This document shows positions 8,901 to 17,206 of a stretch of 64,000 bases of DNA, one piece after another (position 1 is the first letter of the stretch; every line of letters begins with the position of its first letter). Source of the DNA: a virus; the IMG/VR virus record IMGVR_UViG_3300047550_006373, positions 1 through 64,000 of that record. One strand, given 5' to 3'. The notes under the pieces are model-generated. The model ran no database searches, had not been told where the DNA came from, and saw only the letters and a program-made list of their open reading frames with translations. Made by a program: the position numbers and the translations under genes.

Positions 8901-10769
8901 ATGAACATTATAGTTCCTCTTTTAGGCTCAGGATCTCGCTTTAAGGAAGCAGACTATCCCTCTTCAAAATCTTTAGTTAAGTACAAAACTAAAGAGATAA
9001 TTTTCTATCTTCTTGACCAACTTGTAGTCAATCAAGACAAAGTCTATGTTATTCATAGAAGTGATTTAGAAAATGAGAGGTTTAGTGAGAAAGTAAAGTC
9101 TCGGTATGGAGAAAGAGTCACTACACATCAAGTTAATTATAACACTTCGGGAGCAGCCCATACTCTCCAAATAGCTTTAAAGTCTTTTGATATTAATCTA
9201 GAAGATCCTTTAGCAGTATGTGACTCTGACACTTTTTATGACAAAGATCACATTAATGAAATAAGAGACGTAGGTAACTGTATTTTTCACTTTGAAGATC
9301 TTGGTAAAGATCCAATATATTCTTATATTAAAACTGATAAGACCGGAAAAGTCTTACGAATAAAAGAAAAGTCCAAGATTTCTAATCTTGCATCAGTGGG
9401 AACTTATTGTTTTGATAGTGGAATAACTGCTCTAAAATATTGTGAGAAAGTACTAAAGAAAGACATAAAGCAGAAGGGTGAGCATTACATCTCTTCAGTT
9501 TTTCAAGAAATGATAGATGACAATGTTACTGTTACGACTAAGCAGACGTCTAATTTCAAGTGTCTAGGAACTCCTGCTCAACTTCAGTCTGCAAAGACGG
9601 ATACGCTTCTTAGAATATGTTTTGATCTTGACAACACTTTAGTTACTGAACCAAGAATAAAAGGTGATTATTCAACAGTAGAACCAATACAGAAAAATAT
9701 AGACTTTCTTAATGACTTAAAGAGAGAGGGACACACTATTATCATTCACACAGCAAGAGGAATGAAGTCGTGTCAAGGTAAAGTAGGCGTACTCTCAGCA
9801 AACATAGGAAAAGTAACTTTCGATACATTAGAAAAGTTTCAAATTCCGTATGACGAAATCTACTTTGGAAAACCGTTTGCAGATGCTTACATTGACGACA
9901 AATCTGTAGACGCATACGGAGATCTAGAAAAACTAACTGGTGTCTACAGAAATCCTGTTATCAATAGAAATCATAACAGGGTCAGTCTAGAAGAAGAAGT
10001 TGTTAGAAAAATTTCAAAAAATAAATCTATTTCTGGAGAACTGTACTGGTATAAGAATTTGCCAAAAGAAGTTTCTCATTTATTTCCGAAGCTGGTATCC
10101 TCGAGAGAAGGTGATGAGACTGAAATTTGTACTCAAAAAATAGAAGGAACAACTCTTTCTAGAATGCTAATAAACGGTTCTGTAAATAGAGAAATAATTC
10201 ATGAACTTTTTAATTCAATTACTTTGATTCACTCTTCTGTATTAGGAGAAATCAATAATTCAAATCCATATGATAACTACGCTAGAAAGACAGAAGAACG
10301 TTTTCAAAAATTTGACTCTTCCCTTTTGCAAGACAAATCAAATGAATCTTTTTATTCCGACATAATAAGATTTCTTCATGATTACGAAGAAAATAATTCT
10401 GCATTAATAAGCAACATACACGGAGACCCAGTTTTTACAAATATTCTCATAGACAAAGACAATAGAATGAAGTTTATCGATATGAGAGGACTTCAAGGAA
10501 AAGTTTTGACAATTACTGGGGATAAAAACTATGATTATGCCAAGATATACCAGTCTTTGCTAGGATACGACAGTATTGTTCATGACTGTCATCTAGACGA
10601 TCAATATCTAGAATTTTTAAGAAAAGAATTCGTCGCTGTTAGCAAGTGTAACGTTGAGATAATAAGAAAATTATCAAGTTCTCTCTTATTTTCCTGTATA
10701 CCTCTTCAGCCAAGAAAATTGTGGTCAAAACTCCTATTCGTAGCAAAGGATAGTTTCTATAACAAATGA
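8901..10769 (+). CDS. Fusion: sugar nucleotidyltransferase + HAD phosphatase + APH-like kinase
   Basis: A 622-residue protein with three enzymes in one chain. Residues 1 to about 230 are an NTP-transferase domain (IIVPLLGSGSRF, then the lysine of SSKSLVKY), which activates a sugar- or alcohol-phosphate with a nucleotide. Residues about 236-345 are a HAD phosphatase like those of capsule loci: D242-L-D244-N-T246, HTARGM, and D332-D333 in YIDDKS. Residues about 370-610 are a kinase of the aminoglycoside/choline kinase fold: H507-G-D509 to N514 for the catalytic loop and D527 (FIDMRG) for magnesium. Kinase, phosphatase and nucleotidyltransferase would make a full activation path, as LicA plus LicC do for choline or HddA, GmhB and HddC for heptose. 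The substrate is unknown. It directly abuts its neighbours. Confidence 0.82.
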   Translation: MNIIVPLLGSGSRFKEADYPSSKSLVKYKTKEIIFYLLDQLVVNQDKVYVIHRSDLENERFSEKVKSRYGERVTTHQVNYNTSGAAHTLQIALKSFDINLEDPLAVCDSDTFYDKDHINEIRDVGNCIFHFEDLGKDPIYSYIKTDKTGKVLRIKEKSKISNLASVGTYCFDSGITALKYCEKVLKKDIKQKGEHYISSVFQEMIDDNVTVTTKQTSNFKCLGTPAQLQSAKTDTLLRICFDLDNTLVTEPRIKGDYSTVEPIQKNIDFLNDLKREGHTIIIHTARGMKSCQGKVGVLSANIGKVTFDTLEKFQIPYDEIYFGKPFADAYIDDKSVDAYGDLEKLTGVYRNPVINRNHNRVSLEEEVVRKISKNKSISGELYWYKNLPKEVSHLFPKLVSSREGDETEICTQKIEGTTLSRMLINGSVNREIIHELFNSITLIHSSVLGEINNSNPYDNYARKTEERFQKFDSSLLQDKSNESFYSDIIRFLHDYEENNSALISNIHGDPVFTNILIDKDNRMKFIDMRGLQGKVLTITGDKNYDYAKIYQSLLGYDSIVHDCHLDDQYLEFLRKEFVAVSKCNVEIIRKLSSSLLFSCIPLQPRKLWSKLLFVAKDSFYNK

Positions 10770-11650
10770 AAAAAACAGTATTTTCAATACTTGCGCATGA
10801 AAATATAGAGACAATAGTCGATCAAGTTCAGAATTTTATAAAATTCTGTCCAAATTCTCTTGTTGTTCTGCATCTTAGTGCAAACTCAAAAATTCTGGAT
10901 CAGAAGAAAAAACTAATTGACATATTGCCGGACGAGTGCTTAACAAATCCTACTTCAATTTTTGTAGATCGACACGATCTTATACAAGGACATATTTCTA
11001 ACTTTAGACATGTAAGAAAAATACTAGGAAGAGAACTCGGATATTTTTGTTTACATGCAAGTAATGACATGATCGTAAAAAGCGGTCTTGAGTCGTATGT
11101 TTTTTCTCATGAATGCGGTGTACACCAGTTAAAAAATTATGAAGAAATGCCCAACTGGACTCCCTACATTAGATCTAAATTCGATCCACAGTTTGTAGAA
11201 ATGTGCAAATACGTGGGAGCAAAAGATACGTTTGGTTCCCAGCCAGAAGGAACTTTCTACAAAGCTGAACTGTTTGAAGAGATGTGCAATATAGTTGAAA
11301 AGTACTTTGATAGAGAAAAAATTTCTTCATACATGACTAAAGACAAAGAAGATACAAATAACACTCTTTATGCAAGAGAAGAACTTTATTTCCCAACCTT
11401 GGTTTCTAGATTAAGCAATGACATAGTCTATCCTTATCTCTATAGTGAAGTAGTGGCTGCACAGAGAAAAATTACGATTCATCTAATTAATTCAATCAGG
11501 GACTGTTCTATAAGCTTGAGCGACTGTCTAGAGACGCACAGATTTAAAGGAATTCAAATTTACGATAAAGAAAATTTGTATGCAGTAAAAAGAATTCCAA
11601 GACGTATAGACGATGACTTAAGACAATTTATAAGAAGTCTAGAGTTGTAA
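10766..11650 (+). CDS. Possible Core-2/I-branching-type glycosyltransferase
   Basis: A 294-residue protein. The start TVFSILAHENIETIVDQV, then LVVLHLSANSK and YFCLHASNDMIV, resembles the GT14 (Core-2/I-branching N-acetylglucosaminyltransferase) family found in capsule and phage loci, where a haemolysin-like A-H-x-N opening and an S-x-N/D-D strand are common. The likeness is modest and I would accept plain 'glycan-island protein' as the safe name. It overlaps the fusion gene by 4 bases at its start. A promoter begins within its last codons, so it ends a transcription block. Confidence 0.55.
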   Translation: MKKTVFSILAHENIETIVDQVQNFIKFCPNSLVVLHLSANSKILDQKKKLIDILPDECLTNPTSIFVDRHDLIQGHISNFRHVRKILGRELGYFCLHASNDMIVKSGLESYVFSHECGVHQLKNYEEMPNWTPYIRSKFDPQFVEMCKYVGAKDTFGSQPEGTFYKAELFEEMCNIVEKYFDREKISSYMTKDKEDTNNTLYAREELYFPTLVSRLSNDIVYPYLYSEVVAAQRKITIHLINSIRDCSISLSDCLETHRFKGIQIYDKENLYAVKRIPRRIDDDLRQFIRSLEL

Positions 11651-11673
11651 GTCTTTTAATATTTGCTTATAAT
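11645..11673 (+). promoter_or_regulatory. Sigma70-like promoter
   Basis: TTGTAA at 11645-11650, a 17-base spacer, and TATAAT at 11668-11673, preceded by TGCT. The gap between genes is only 41 bases, and GAGGA at 11683-11687 sits just ahead of the ATG at 11692. The -35 overlaps the stop codon of the upstream gene. The TGC-T-TATAAT core matches the motif seen at 6354 and 44436. Confidence 0.6.
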
Positions 11674-11691
11674 CTTTTCTTTGAGGAATAC

Positions 11692-12552
11692 ATGATAAAT
11701 GACTACCAAGTAATTATTGCAACTCTTGTTTCCAATATAGAGACTACTGGGTATTCTATGGTAACTCCGCAAAGTTGCAAGTCTTGGTCTTCTATAGATT
11801 TTATAGACAAAGTACTTATTTTAGACGGTCAATCTATTGACGGAACTGAATCTCTTATAAAAGAGGCAGCACCCAGATGTGAAGTAGTAAAAAGCAGCGT
11901 AGTTTGGCCAGCAAATGTATGGACATGGGAAATACTCCAAGTTATAGAAAATGAGATAATAGATTTTGTCAACAAACTACCGCATCAGAATAAAATTTTA
12001 ATTACCGTGTCTTCAGACAACATCTTCACAGAAAAATCAATAGAAGATCTGAGAAATGCTTGCAAAGTTCTGATAGAATCAGAAGACAAAGACTTTATTA
12101 ACTTAACGTTCAGAAAAGCAATAACTTCAAAATACATTTCCAACATCTATCCAGTCATGAACGGATGGCACATTTCTTCCATAAGCAAATTTAGAGAAGG
12201 AATTGAGTGGAAAAAGGTAAAAATGGGAGAAGTGGGCATAGAAACAAACAGGCCCATTAGTCAACTACCATATAGTTTCAACTATTGCCCAATCAGCTAT
12301 GATATGTTTTGCTTTACTAGAAAGAACTTAGTAGAAAAGCTTGAAAGGCATCCCGACTTTCTAGGAAAGAAAAAACCAGATATTGATCATTATATTGAAA
12401 GTTACTGGCTTAATAAGTTAAACTCTATGGGAATAAACAGAATTGAATTGTATCAGCACCCAGAAGAGGCTAGAAAATTCATAGAATTAATTGATTATAA
12501 TCATTTTGGTTATGATCTTTTTGGTCATATAACGAGTGTGAGAATCAAATGA
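11692..12552 (+). CDS. GT2-like glycosyltransferase
   Basis: A 286-residue protein with a GT-A-like N-terminus: VIIATLVSNIETTGYSM, then VLILDGQSIDGTESLI, which is the GT2 strand followed by the D-G-x-S-x-D-G-T turn. A strand ILITVSSDNIFTEKS takes the place of the DxD site, with only one aspartate visible, so the metal site is unusual. The rest (FCFTRKNLVEKL, PDIDHYIESYW) resembles the C-terminal part of phage GT2 proteins. It heads the block of amino-sugar genes from its own promoter, with GAGGA at 11683-11687. It overlaps the next gene by 4 bases. Confidence 0.68.
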   Translation: MINDYQVIIATLVSNIETTGYSMVTPQSCKSWSSIDFIDKVLILDGQSIDGTESLIKEAAPRCEVVKSSVVWPANVWTWEILQVIENEIIDFVNKLPHQNKILITVSSDNIFTEKSIEDLRNACKVLIESEDKDFINLTFRKAITSKYISNIYPVMNGWHISSISKFREGIEWKKVKMGEVGIETNRPISQLPYSFNYCPISYDMFCFTRKNLVEKLERHPDFLGKKKPDIDHYIESYWLNKLNSMGINRIELYQHPEEARKFIELIDYNHFGYDLFGHITSVRIK

Positions 12553-13646
12553 AGATACCCTTTAGCGATTTATACAGTTTCAACAAGCCTTTCGAAGACG
12601 AATTTCTAACAGACGTTAGAGAGATTTTTAGAGACAGTAGCTTCGTAGGCGGGAAATTCATAGATAGATTTGAAAAAATTTTTTCTGAAACTACGAAAAA
12701 CAAATACTGCGTAGCGACTTCTTCGGGAACTGATTCTCTATCTGTAATACTAAGATCCCTTGACATACAGCCAGAAAAAGGGGTGATATATTATCCTGCT
12801 AACACTTTCATTGGCTCAATATTAGGTGCTCTTCAACTTGGATATAAGTGCAAGCCCTATGACGTAAGTTTAAAAACTTTTAATGCGGACGAAGAAACTT
12901 TTTCTACTATTGGAGACGATGCCTCTGTAGTAATTGCTGTCCATCTCTATGGCTATGGATTAAAACACATAGAAAAGCTAAAAGAATTATGTGAAAAGAA
13001 AAATGCAATATTGTTAGAGGATTGCTCTCAAGCTCATTTTCAAGAAATAAAAGACAAGCAAGTTTCAAACTTTGGAAAAGCTTCTTTTTATTCAATGTAT
13101 CCAGGAAAAAACTTTGGAGCAGCTGGCCAGGCTGGGGCGGTTTGCACTGATGACGAAGAGTTAGTTGCAAGAATGAAGGCAGTAAGAAATTACGGGGCTC
13201 CAAAAAAGTATGAGCATACGTTCAAAGGCTTCAACTACAGAATGGATTCGATACAGGCTGCTTTTCTATGCAGAAAATTCCCAGTAATGGGTGAAGAAAT
13301 TGAAAAAAGAAGAGACATTTCTAGAAGATTACTTTCAGAAATATCTAATCCTCAAATTTCTGTCATGCAAATCACACCTGAGGAAAGTGTTTGGCATCTA
13401 TTCCCAGTCTACTCTGAAAAAAGAGAAGAATTAATAAATCATCTTAATGCCAAAGATATTGAAACTGTAATACACTACCCTAAGAACTGTCATCATTTTA
13501 GCTGTTGGTCAAATCAGATATTGGCTGGGTCGACTAGCAATGCTGACACTTTGTCGTCAGGTATTTTAAGTCTTCCATGTCACGGAGCAATGAGCAAAGA
13601 TCAAGTAAATTATCTAATAGAGGCAATAAATGAATTTGGTAAATAA
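12549..13646 (+). CDS. DegT/DnrJ/EryC1/StrS-family sugar aminotransferase
   Basis: A 365-residue PLP enzyme that puts an amino group on a keto-sugar nucleotide. The fold-type I markers are all there: SSGTDSL for the phosphate of PLP (about residues 58-64), D158 in ILLEDCSQAH for the pyridine nitrogen, and K187 in MYPGKNFG as the Schiff-base lysine. The C-terminal GFNYRMDSIQAAFL and VIHYPKNCHH are typical of the family. The YPGKN-G-A form of the lysine loop resembles 3-aminotransferases such as QdtB/FdtB more than the WbpE form. The next gene, a sugar oxidoreductase that could make its keto substrate, overlaps it by 17 bases. Confidence 0.9.
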   Translation: MKIPFSDLYSFNKPFEDEFLTDVREIFRDSSFVGGKFIDRFEKIFSETTKNKYCVATSSGTDSLSVILRSLDIQPEKGVIYYPANTFIGSILGALQLGYKCKPYDVSLKTFNADEETFSTIGDDASVVIAVHLYGYGLKHIEKLKELCEKKNAILLEDCSQAHFQEIKDKQVSNFGKASFYSMYPGKNFGAAGQAGAVCTDDEELVARMKAVRNYGAPKKYEHTFKGFNYRMDSIQAAFLCRKFPVMGEEIEKRRDISRRLLSEISNPQISVMQITPEESVWHLFPVYSEKREELINHLNAKDIETVIHYPKNCHHFSCWSNQILAGSTSNADTLSSGILSLPCHGAMSKDQVNYLIEAINEFGK

Positions 13647-14463
13647 CCCAGAAAAAACTTTGCTTATTGGACACGGTTACTGGGGTAAGATTATTGAGAA
13701 GAATCTTAAAAACAGACCTGTTATTTTTGATATTTCCAAAAATTCAAAAGAGAGCCTTGATGATCTAGTCAAAGAGTGCAGTCATGTAATTATTTCAACA
13801 CCTGCTTCGACTCATTTTGACATAGTTGACAAAGCTCTTGATAATAACTGTAAAATTTTTTGTGAAAAACCGCTAACTGTGACTCTCGAAGAAGCTATGC
13901 ACCTCTACGAGAAAGCTGACAGTCTGCAAAAATCCTTCTATGTAGACTGGATCTTTCTGTGCAACCCAGTTATTAGATCTATCAAAGAACTAATAAGGAC
14001 GGGTGACGTTGGAGATCTAAAATACGCAACTATGAACAGATTAAATCTTGGACCCGCGAGAACGGATGTTAATGCAAGGTTTGATCTATCTTCACACGAT
14101 CTTTCAATACTTGTTCATTTTTTAGGAAGCAATCTTAGCGTTACTCACTACGATCTTTATCAAAAAGACGAAAAAATGGCAGGAACGAGCTGCTCTCATG
14201 TTAAGTGGGAAAATGGAGAAGGAACAATCAATACAAGCTGGAACTATCCCGTGAAAGACCGAACCTGCATTTTTACATTTGAAAAATGTACTTTTCACTG
14301 GGATGACTCAAAGTCAATAGCTGTCATGAATGGGACACCATTAATTTTTAACAAAAATGAAACTCCACTGCAGATTTCTTTAAGAGATTTTTTTGAAGAC
14401 TCTTATGATTTTGAAGAAAATAAAAGAGTTACATTAGAAGTTACAAAACTACTGCGTGATTGA
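13630..14463 (+). CDS. Gfo/Idh/MocA-family sugar oxidoreductase
   Basis: A 277-residue NAD(P)-dependent oxidoreductase. Residues 12-19 (LIGHGYWG) are the dinucleotide-binding turn, VIISTPASTHFD is the substrate-side strand, and E79-K80-P81 is the family's signature EKP. The stretch ARFDLSSHDLSIL holds the catalytic-region histidine. It is shorter than the usual 310-380 residues, mostly in the C-terminal beta-sheet domain. With the overlapping aminotransferase it matches the GnnA/GnnB or WbpB/WbpE pairs: oxidation at C3 of UDP-GlcNAc or its uronic acid, then transamination. The exact substrate is inference. Confidence 0.85.
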   Translation: MNLVNNPEKTLLIGHGYWGKIIEKNLKNRPVIFDISKNSKESLDDLVKECSHVIISTPASTHFDIVDKALDNNCKIFCEKPLTVTLEEAMHLYEKADSLQKSFYVDWIFLCNPVIRSIKELIRTGDVGDLKYATMNRLNLGPARTDVNARFDLSSHDLSILVHFLGSNLSVTHYDLYQKDEKMAGTSCSHVKWENGEGTINTSWNYPVKDRTCIFTFEKCTFHWDDSKSIAVMNGTPLIFNKNETPLQISLRDFFEDSYDFEENKRVTLEVTKLLRD

Positions 14464-14464
14464 A

Positions 14465-15577
14465 ATGAATGTATTTATTTTTCCAACTGACGATAGATTA
14501 GGACAGCTTTCTCTTATAGACCATTATAGCAGACTTGGTCATAACGTTTTCTTGCCTGCCAAAGGCACTCTTTCTTTGGACTGGTCAAAAATTGCAACAT
14601 GGCCTGCTCTTCTTTGCAATGACTTCAGCGGAAGAAGAAATTTAGAAGTCAAGAATTTTGATGTTAATGATCCATCCGTTTTTGGTGAAGATCTTTTTCT
14701 CACGCTAGAGCAGATACCAATAACCAACCACGGGCTTAAGTGCGAGATAATAGATCTCGAAAAAGAAAATATTCAAATAGACATATTTCATACTTTGCGA
14801 GGCGGTGAATCTTTTCTTAGAGAGTACCTAAACATTTCAAAAAAGTTTTTTCCCAAAGCAAAATGGGTGTCATCGACTCTAAGTGCACACGACCACAATC
14901 CTGCAGGTCAATCTCCAGAAAACTTGGCAGGATTTATACCCGCTCCTTACGAAAACATGTCAAAAAAGATGAGACTGTTTTCAACTGATGCGGCACTCAA
15001 GGTTTTTGGAATTTCACGTCAAGATCCTGAGATACAAAGATGCAAAGAATTTGCATCATTCAATCACAACTTTCACATAAGACAACCAGAAGACTTTCAG
15101 ATTTATACCAAGATTAATGAGCTTCTAAGAAAAAACAATACTCCTGAAGTAAAAAACTACGGAGGAAATATAAGAAGAATGGGAGCAGACTTAAGATACA
15201 ATAGCGGCGGTCCGACTGGAAATTTTGAAACTTTATCTCCCGTAAATGCTTTGAAAAAGATATCTTGCCTTAGCGGAGTACTTCATTTAAAAAATACTGA
15301 CTGGGGTGGTGGAGTTTTTTATGATTCTTTGCAAACTGACACTCCCATTATTACGACAAGAAGATATGTTAAGAATTCTAATTCTTCAAAGTATCTGATT
15401 GACGGTGTTAACTGTATTCATATTGACACTCCCGAAGAAGCATTCAAAGCAATAGTAAAAATTACAGAAGACGACAATTTCTCAAGAAGCCTTAGAGAAG
15501 GAATGAAATCAGTCAGAGAAGCAATTTTCAAAAATTACTGGGACGACTGGGAGAGATTTTTAAACAGCCTAGTATAA
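14465..15577 (+). CDS. Putative GT-B glycosyltransferase
   Basis: A 370-residue protein. The N-terminus NVFIFPTDDRLGQLSLIDHY with LGHNVFLPAKG looks like a GT-B acceptor domain. The C-terminus (LSGVLHLKNTDWGGGVFYD, then TPIITTRRYV and LIDGVNCIHIDTPEEAF) looks like a donor domain in which the usual E-x7-E run is replaced by GGGVFYDSLQ. The likeness is in layout more than in exact motifs. I chose the ATG at 14465, two bases after the upstream stop; an in-frame GTG at 14456 would overlap by eight bases. It stands between the amino-sugar oxidoreductase and the acyltransferase. Confidence 0.6.
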   Translation: MNVFIFPTDDRLGQLSLIDHYSRLGHNVFLPAKGTLSLDWSKIATWPALLCNDFSGRRNLEVKNFDVNDPSVFGEDLFLTLEQIPITNHGLKCEIIDLEKENIQIDIFHTLRGGESFLREYLNISKKFFPKAKWVSSTLSAHDHNPAGQSPENLAGFIPAPYENMSKKMRLFSTDAALKVFGISRQDPEIQRCKEFASFNHNFHIRQPEDFQIYTKINELLRKNNTPEVKNYGGNIRRMGADLRYNSGGPTGNFETLSPVNALKKISCLSGVLHLKNTDWGGGVFYDSLQTDTPIITTRRYVKNSNSSKYLIDGVNCIHIDTPEEAFKAIVKITEDDNFSRSLREGMKSVREAIFKNYWDDWERFLNSLV

Positions 15578-15588
15578 TTCTTCTTGAA

Positions 15589-16236
15589 ATGAGCATTCAC
15601 CCTACAGCAATCATTGAAGACTCTGTTATTTTAGGAGAAAACGTAACAATTGGACCGTATTCTGTAATAACAGGTAAGGTCATTATTGGCAGCGGAACCA
15701 CGATATATTCTCACTGTACCATAGGAGGACTAGGAGAATATCCTTCTAAGAGAATGGATGAGATACAGGATAATGTGGGAGTAGTTATAGGAGAAAATTG
15801 TATCATAAGAGAGTCTGTTAACATCAATGCAGCAACAATAGCCAATCAAAATACTGTTATTGGTAATAACTGCTATATTATGACCAAATCACATGTAGGA
15901 CACGATGTTATACTTGAAGAAGGAGTCGTAATATGCAGCTGTGCTGTTATAGGCGGATACTCAAAGATAGGAACAAAGACTTACGTGGGTCTGAACTCTT
16001 CGATACACCAACGATCTGATGTTGGAGGCTATTGCATAATTGGAGCACAATCCTTCTTTAAAGGTGAAAGCCCTGACGGAATAACCTGGGCGGGTACACC
16101 TGCAACTCCAAAAAAGGTCAATTTTTTTAATCTAAATAAGAATCTAAAAGATGGATCTCAAAAATCGGGAATAGTAGATAAAGCTGAGCTTTATATTAAA
16201 AATTTCTCTAAATCTCAAAAGAAAGAAAAAGAATGA
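15589..16236 (+). CDS. LpxA-like left-handed beta-helix acyltransferase
   Basis: A 215-residue acyltransferase. From residue 3 on it is built of hexapeptide repeats (IHPTAIIEDSVILGENVTIG and further [LIV]-G-x4 turns) that form a left-handed beta-helix. H102 and H105 in SHVGHD match the position of the catalytic histidines of LpxA, and the order IGE-N-CIIRESVNIN also follows LpxA. The C-terminal helix region is short and lysine-rich. LpxA acylates UDP-GlcNAc, or UDP-GlcNAc3N where GnnA and GnnB make it. Here the aminotransferase and oxidoreductase lie just upstream, so N-acylation of an amino-sugar nucleotide is the likely role; acetyl or longer chain cannot be told. Confidence 0.82.
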   Translation: MSIHPTAIIEDSVILGENVTIGPYSVITGKVIIGSGTTIYSHCTIGGLGEYPSKRMDEIQDNVGVVIGENCIIRESVNINAATIANQNTVIGNNCYIMTKSHVGHDVILEEGVVICSCAVIGGYSKIGTKTYVGLNSSIHQRSDVGGYCIIGAQSFFKGESPDGITWAGTPATPKKVNFFNLNKNLKDGSQKSGIVDKAELYIKNFSKSQKKEKE

Positions 16237-17171
16237 TTTCAAGAAGTTCTATTGCTGTTATCGGACAAGGTTTCGTGGGTGGTTCCATTACCACAGTTTT
16301 TTCAGAACACGGTTTTGAAGTTTTTGTTCATGATAAAACTGGTAAAGTATCCCCTGGAGGTAAGCAACCTGAAATCGCTGGTGGTACACATGCAAGTAAT
16401 GTCAAAGAATTCGTAACAGCTTGCGAAAAAGTTGTGGACTTTTCAAAAGTATACTTCGTGTGTCTTCCAACTCCCATGTATGAAGACGGATCTGCAGACC
16501 TCAGTATAGTCGAGGGTGTGCTTGACGAGATAGCATCTGTTCCAGGTGACAGGATTGCTGTCGTGAAGTCAACTATTCCTCCCGGCTCTACTGAAGGCTG
16601 GAACAAGAAGTACGAATCTACAGGGCTGAGAGTGATCTTCAATCCAGAGTTCCTCACAGAAGCAAACGCGCTCGACGACATGAGAAACCAGAACAGGATC
16701 ATCATCGGTGGACCAAGACCTTGGATCAATTCAGTGAAGCAGATATTTCAAACTGCCTTCCCCAAGGTTCCGATTATCAAGACTTCCTCGACGACTGCAG
16801 AAATGGTCAAGTACCTCACTAACAACTTCCTCACGGTCAAAGTTGCATTCGCGAATGAGATGGCTCAGATTTGTGAGGCCCTAGACGCTTCAGGTCTCAA
16901 CGTGGACTACGACAAGGTTGTCGAATATGCCAAGTACGACCGCCGACTCGGAGACTCTCATTGGGGAGTACCAGGACCTGACGGTGCCCGAGGGTATGGA
17001 GGTCACTGCTTCCCCAAGGACATCAATGCAATGATCGATGTCGCTAAGAAGAACGGTGTAGATCCCAAAGTTCTCACCTCCTCCTGGGAGAAGAACCTTG
17101 AGGTGAGACAACCTGAACACAGAGATTGGGAGAAGATGTCAGGCAGGGCAGTGTCAAAACGCAGTACTTGA
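16233..17171 (+). CDS. UDP-glucose/UDP-GlcNAc 6-dehydrogenase-like, short form
   Basis: A 312-residue nucleotide-sugar dehydrogenase. It has the NAD-binding turn VIGQGFVGG, FVCLPTPM, KSTIPPGST, FNPEFLTEA, and the catalytic C259 in GYGGHCFPKD. This enzyme oxidises C6 of a UDP-hexose to the uronic acid, with two NAD+. Typical members have about 400 or more residues; here the chain stops soon after the central helix, so the C-terminal UDP-binding domain is missing or reduced. Base composition changes inside the gene: the first 70-90 codons are AT-rich like the upstream genes, and the rest prefers AAG, GAG, CTC and GAC. It overlaps the acyltransferase by 4 bases. Confidence 0.85.
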   Translation: MISRSSIAVIGQGFVGGSITTVFSEHGFEVFVHDKTGKVSPGGKQPEIAGGTHASNVKEFVTACEKVVDFSKVYFVCLPTPMYEDGSADLSIVEGVLDEIASVPGDRIAVVKSTIPPGSTEGWNKKYESTGLRVIFNPEFLTEANALDDMRNQNRIIIGGPRPWINSVKQIFQTAFPKVPIIKTSSTTAEMVKYLTNNFLTVKVAFANEMAQICEALDASGLNVDYDKVVEYAKYDRRLGDSHWGVPGPDGARGYGGHCFPKDINAMIDVAKKNGVDPKVLTSSWEKNLEVRQPEHRDWEKMSGRAVSKRST

Positions 17172-17197
17172 ACTATAGAAGTCTGACATGCTACTAT
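17168..17197 (+). promoter_or_regulatory. Possible promoter, extended -10, leaderless arrangement
   Basis: TTGAAC at 17168-17173, an 18-base spacer and TACTAT at 17192-17197 preceded by TGC. Transcription would start close to 17204, only a few bases before the ATG at 17207, and no Shine-Dalgarno is seen ahead of that ATG. It is the same TGC-plus-A/T-rich core as in the other gaps, but weaker. Confidence 0.35.
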
Positions 17198-17206
17198 TAA
17201 AACAAC

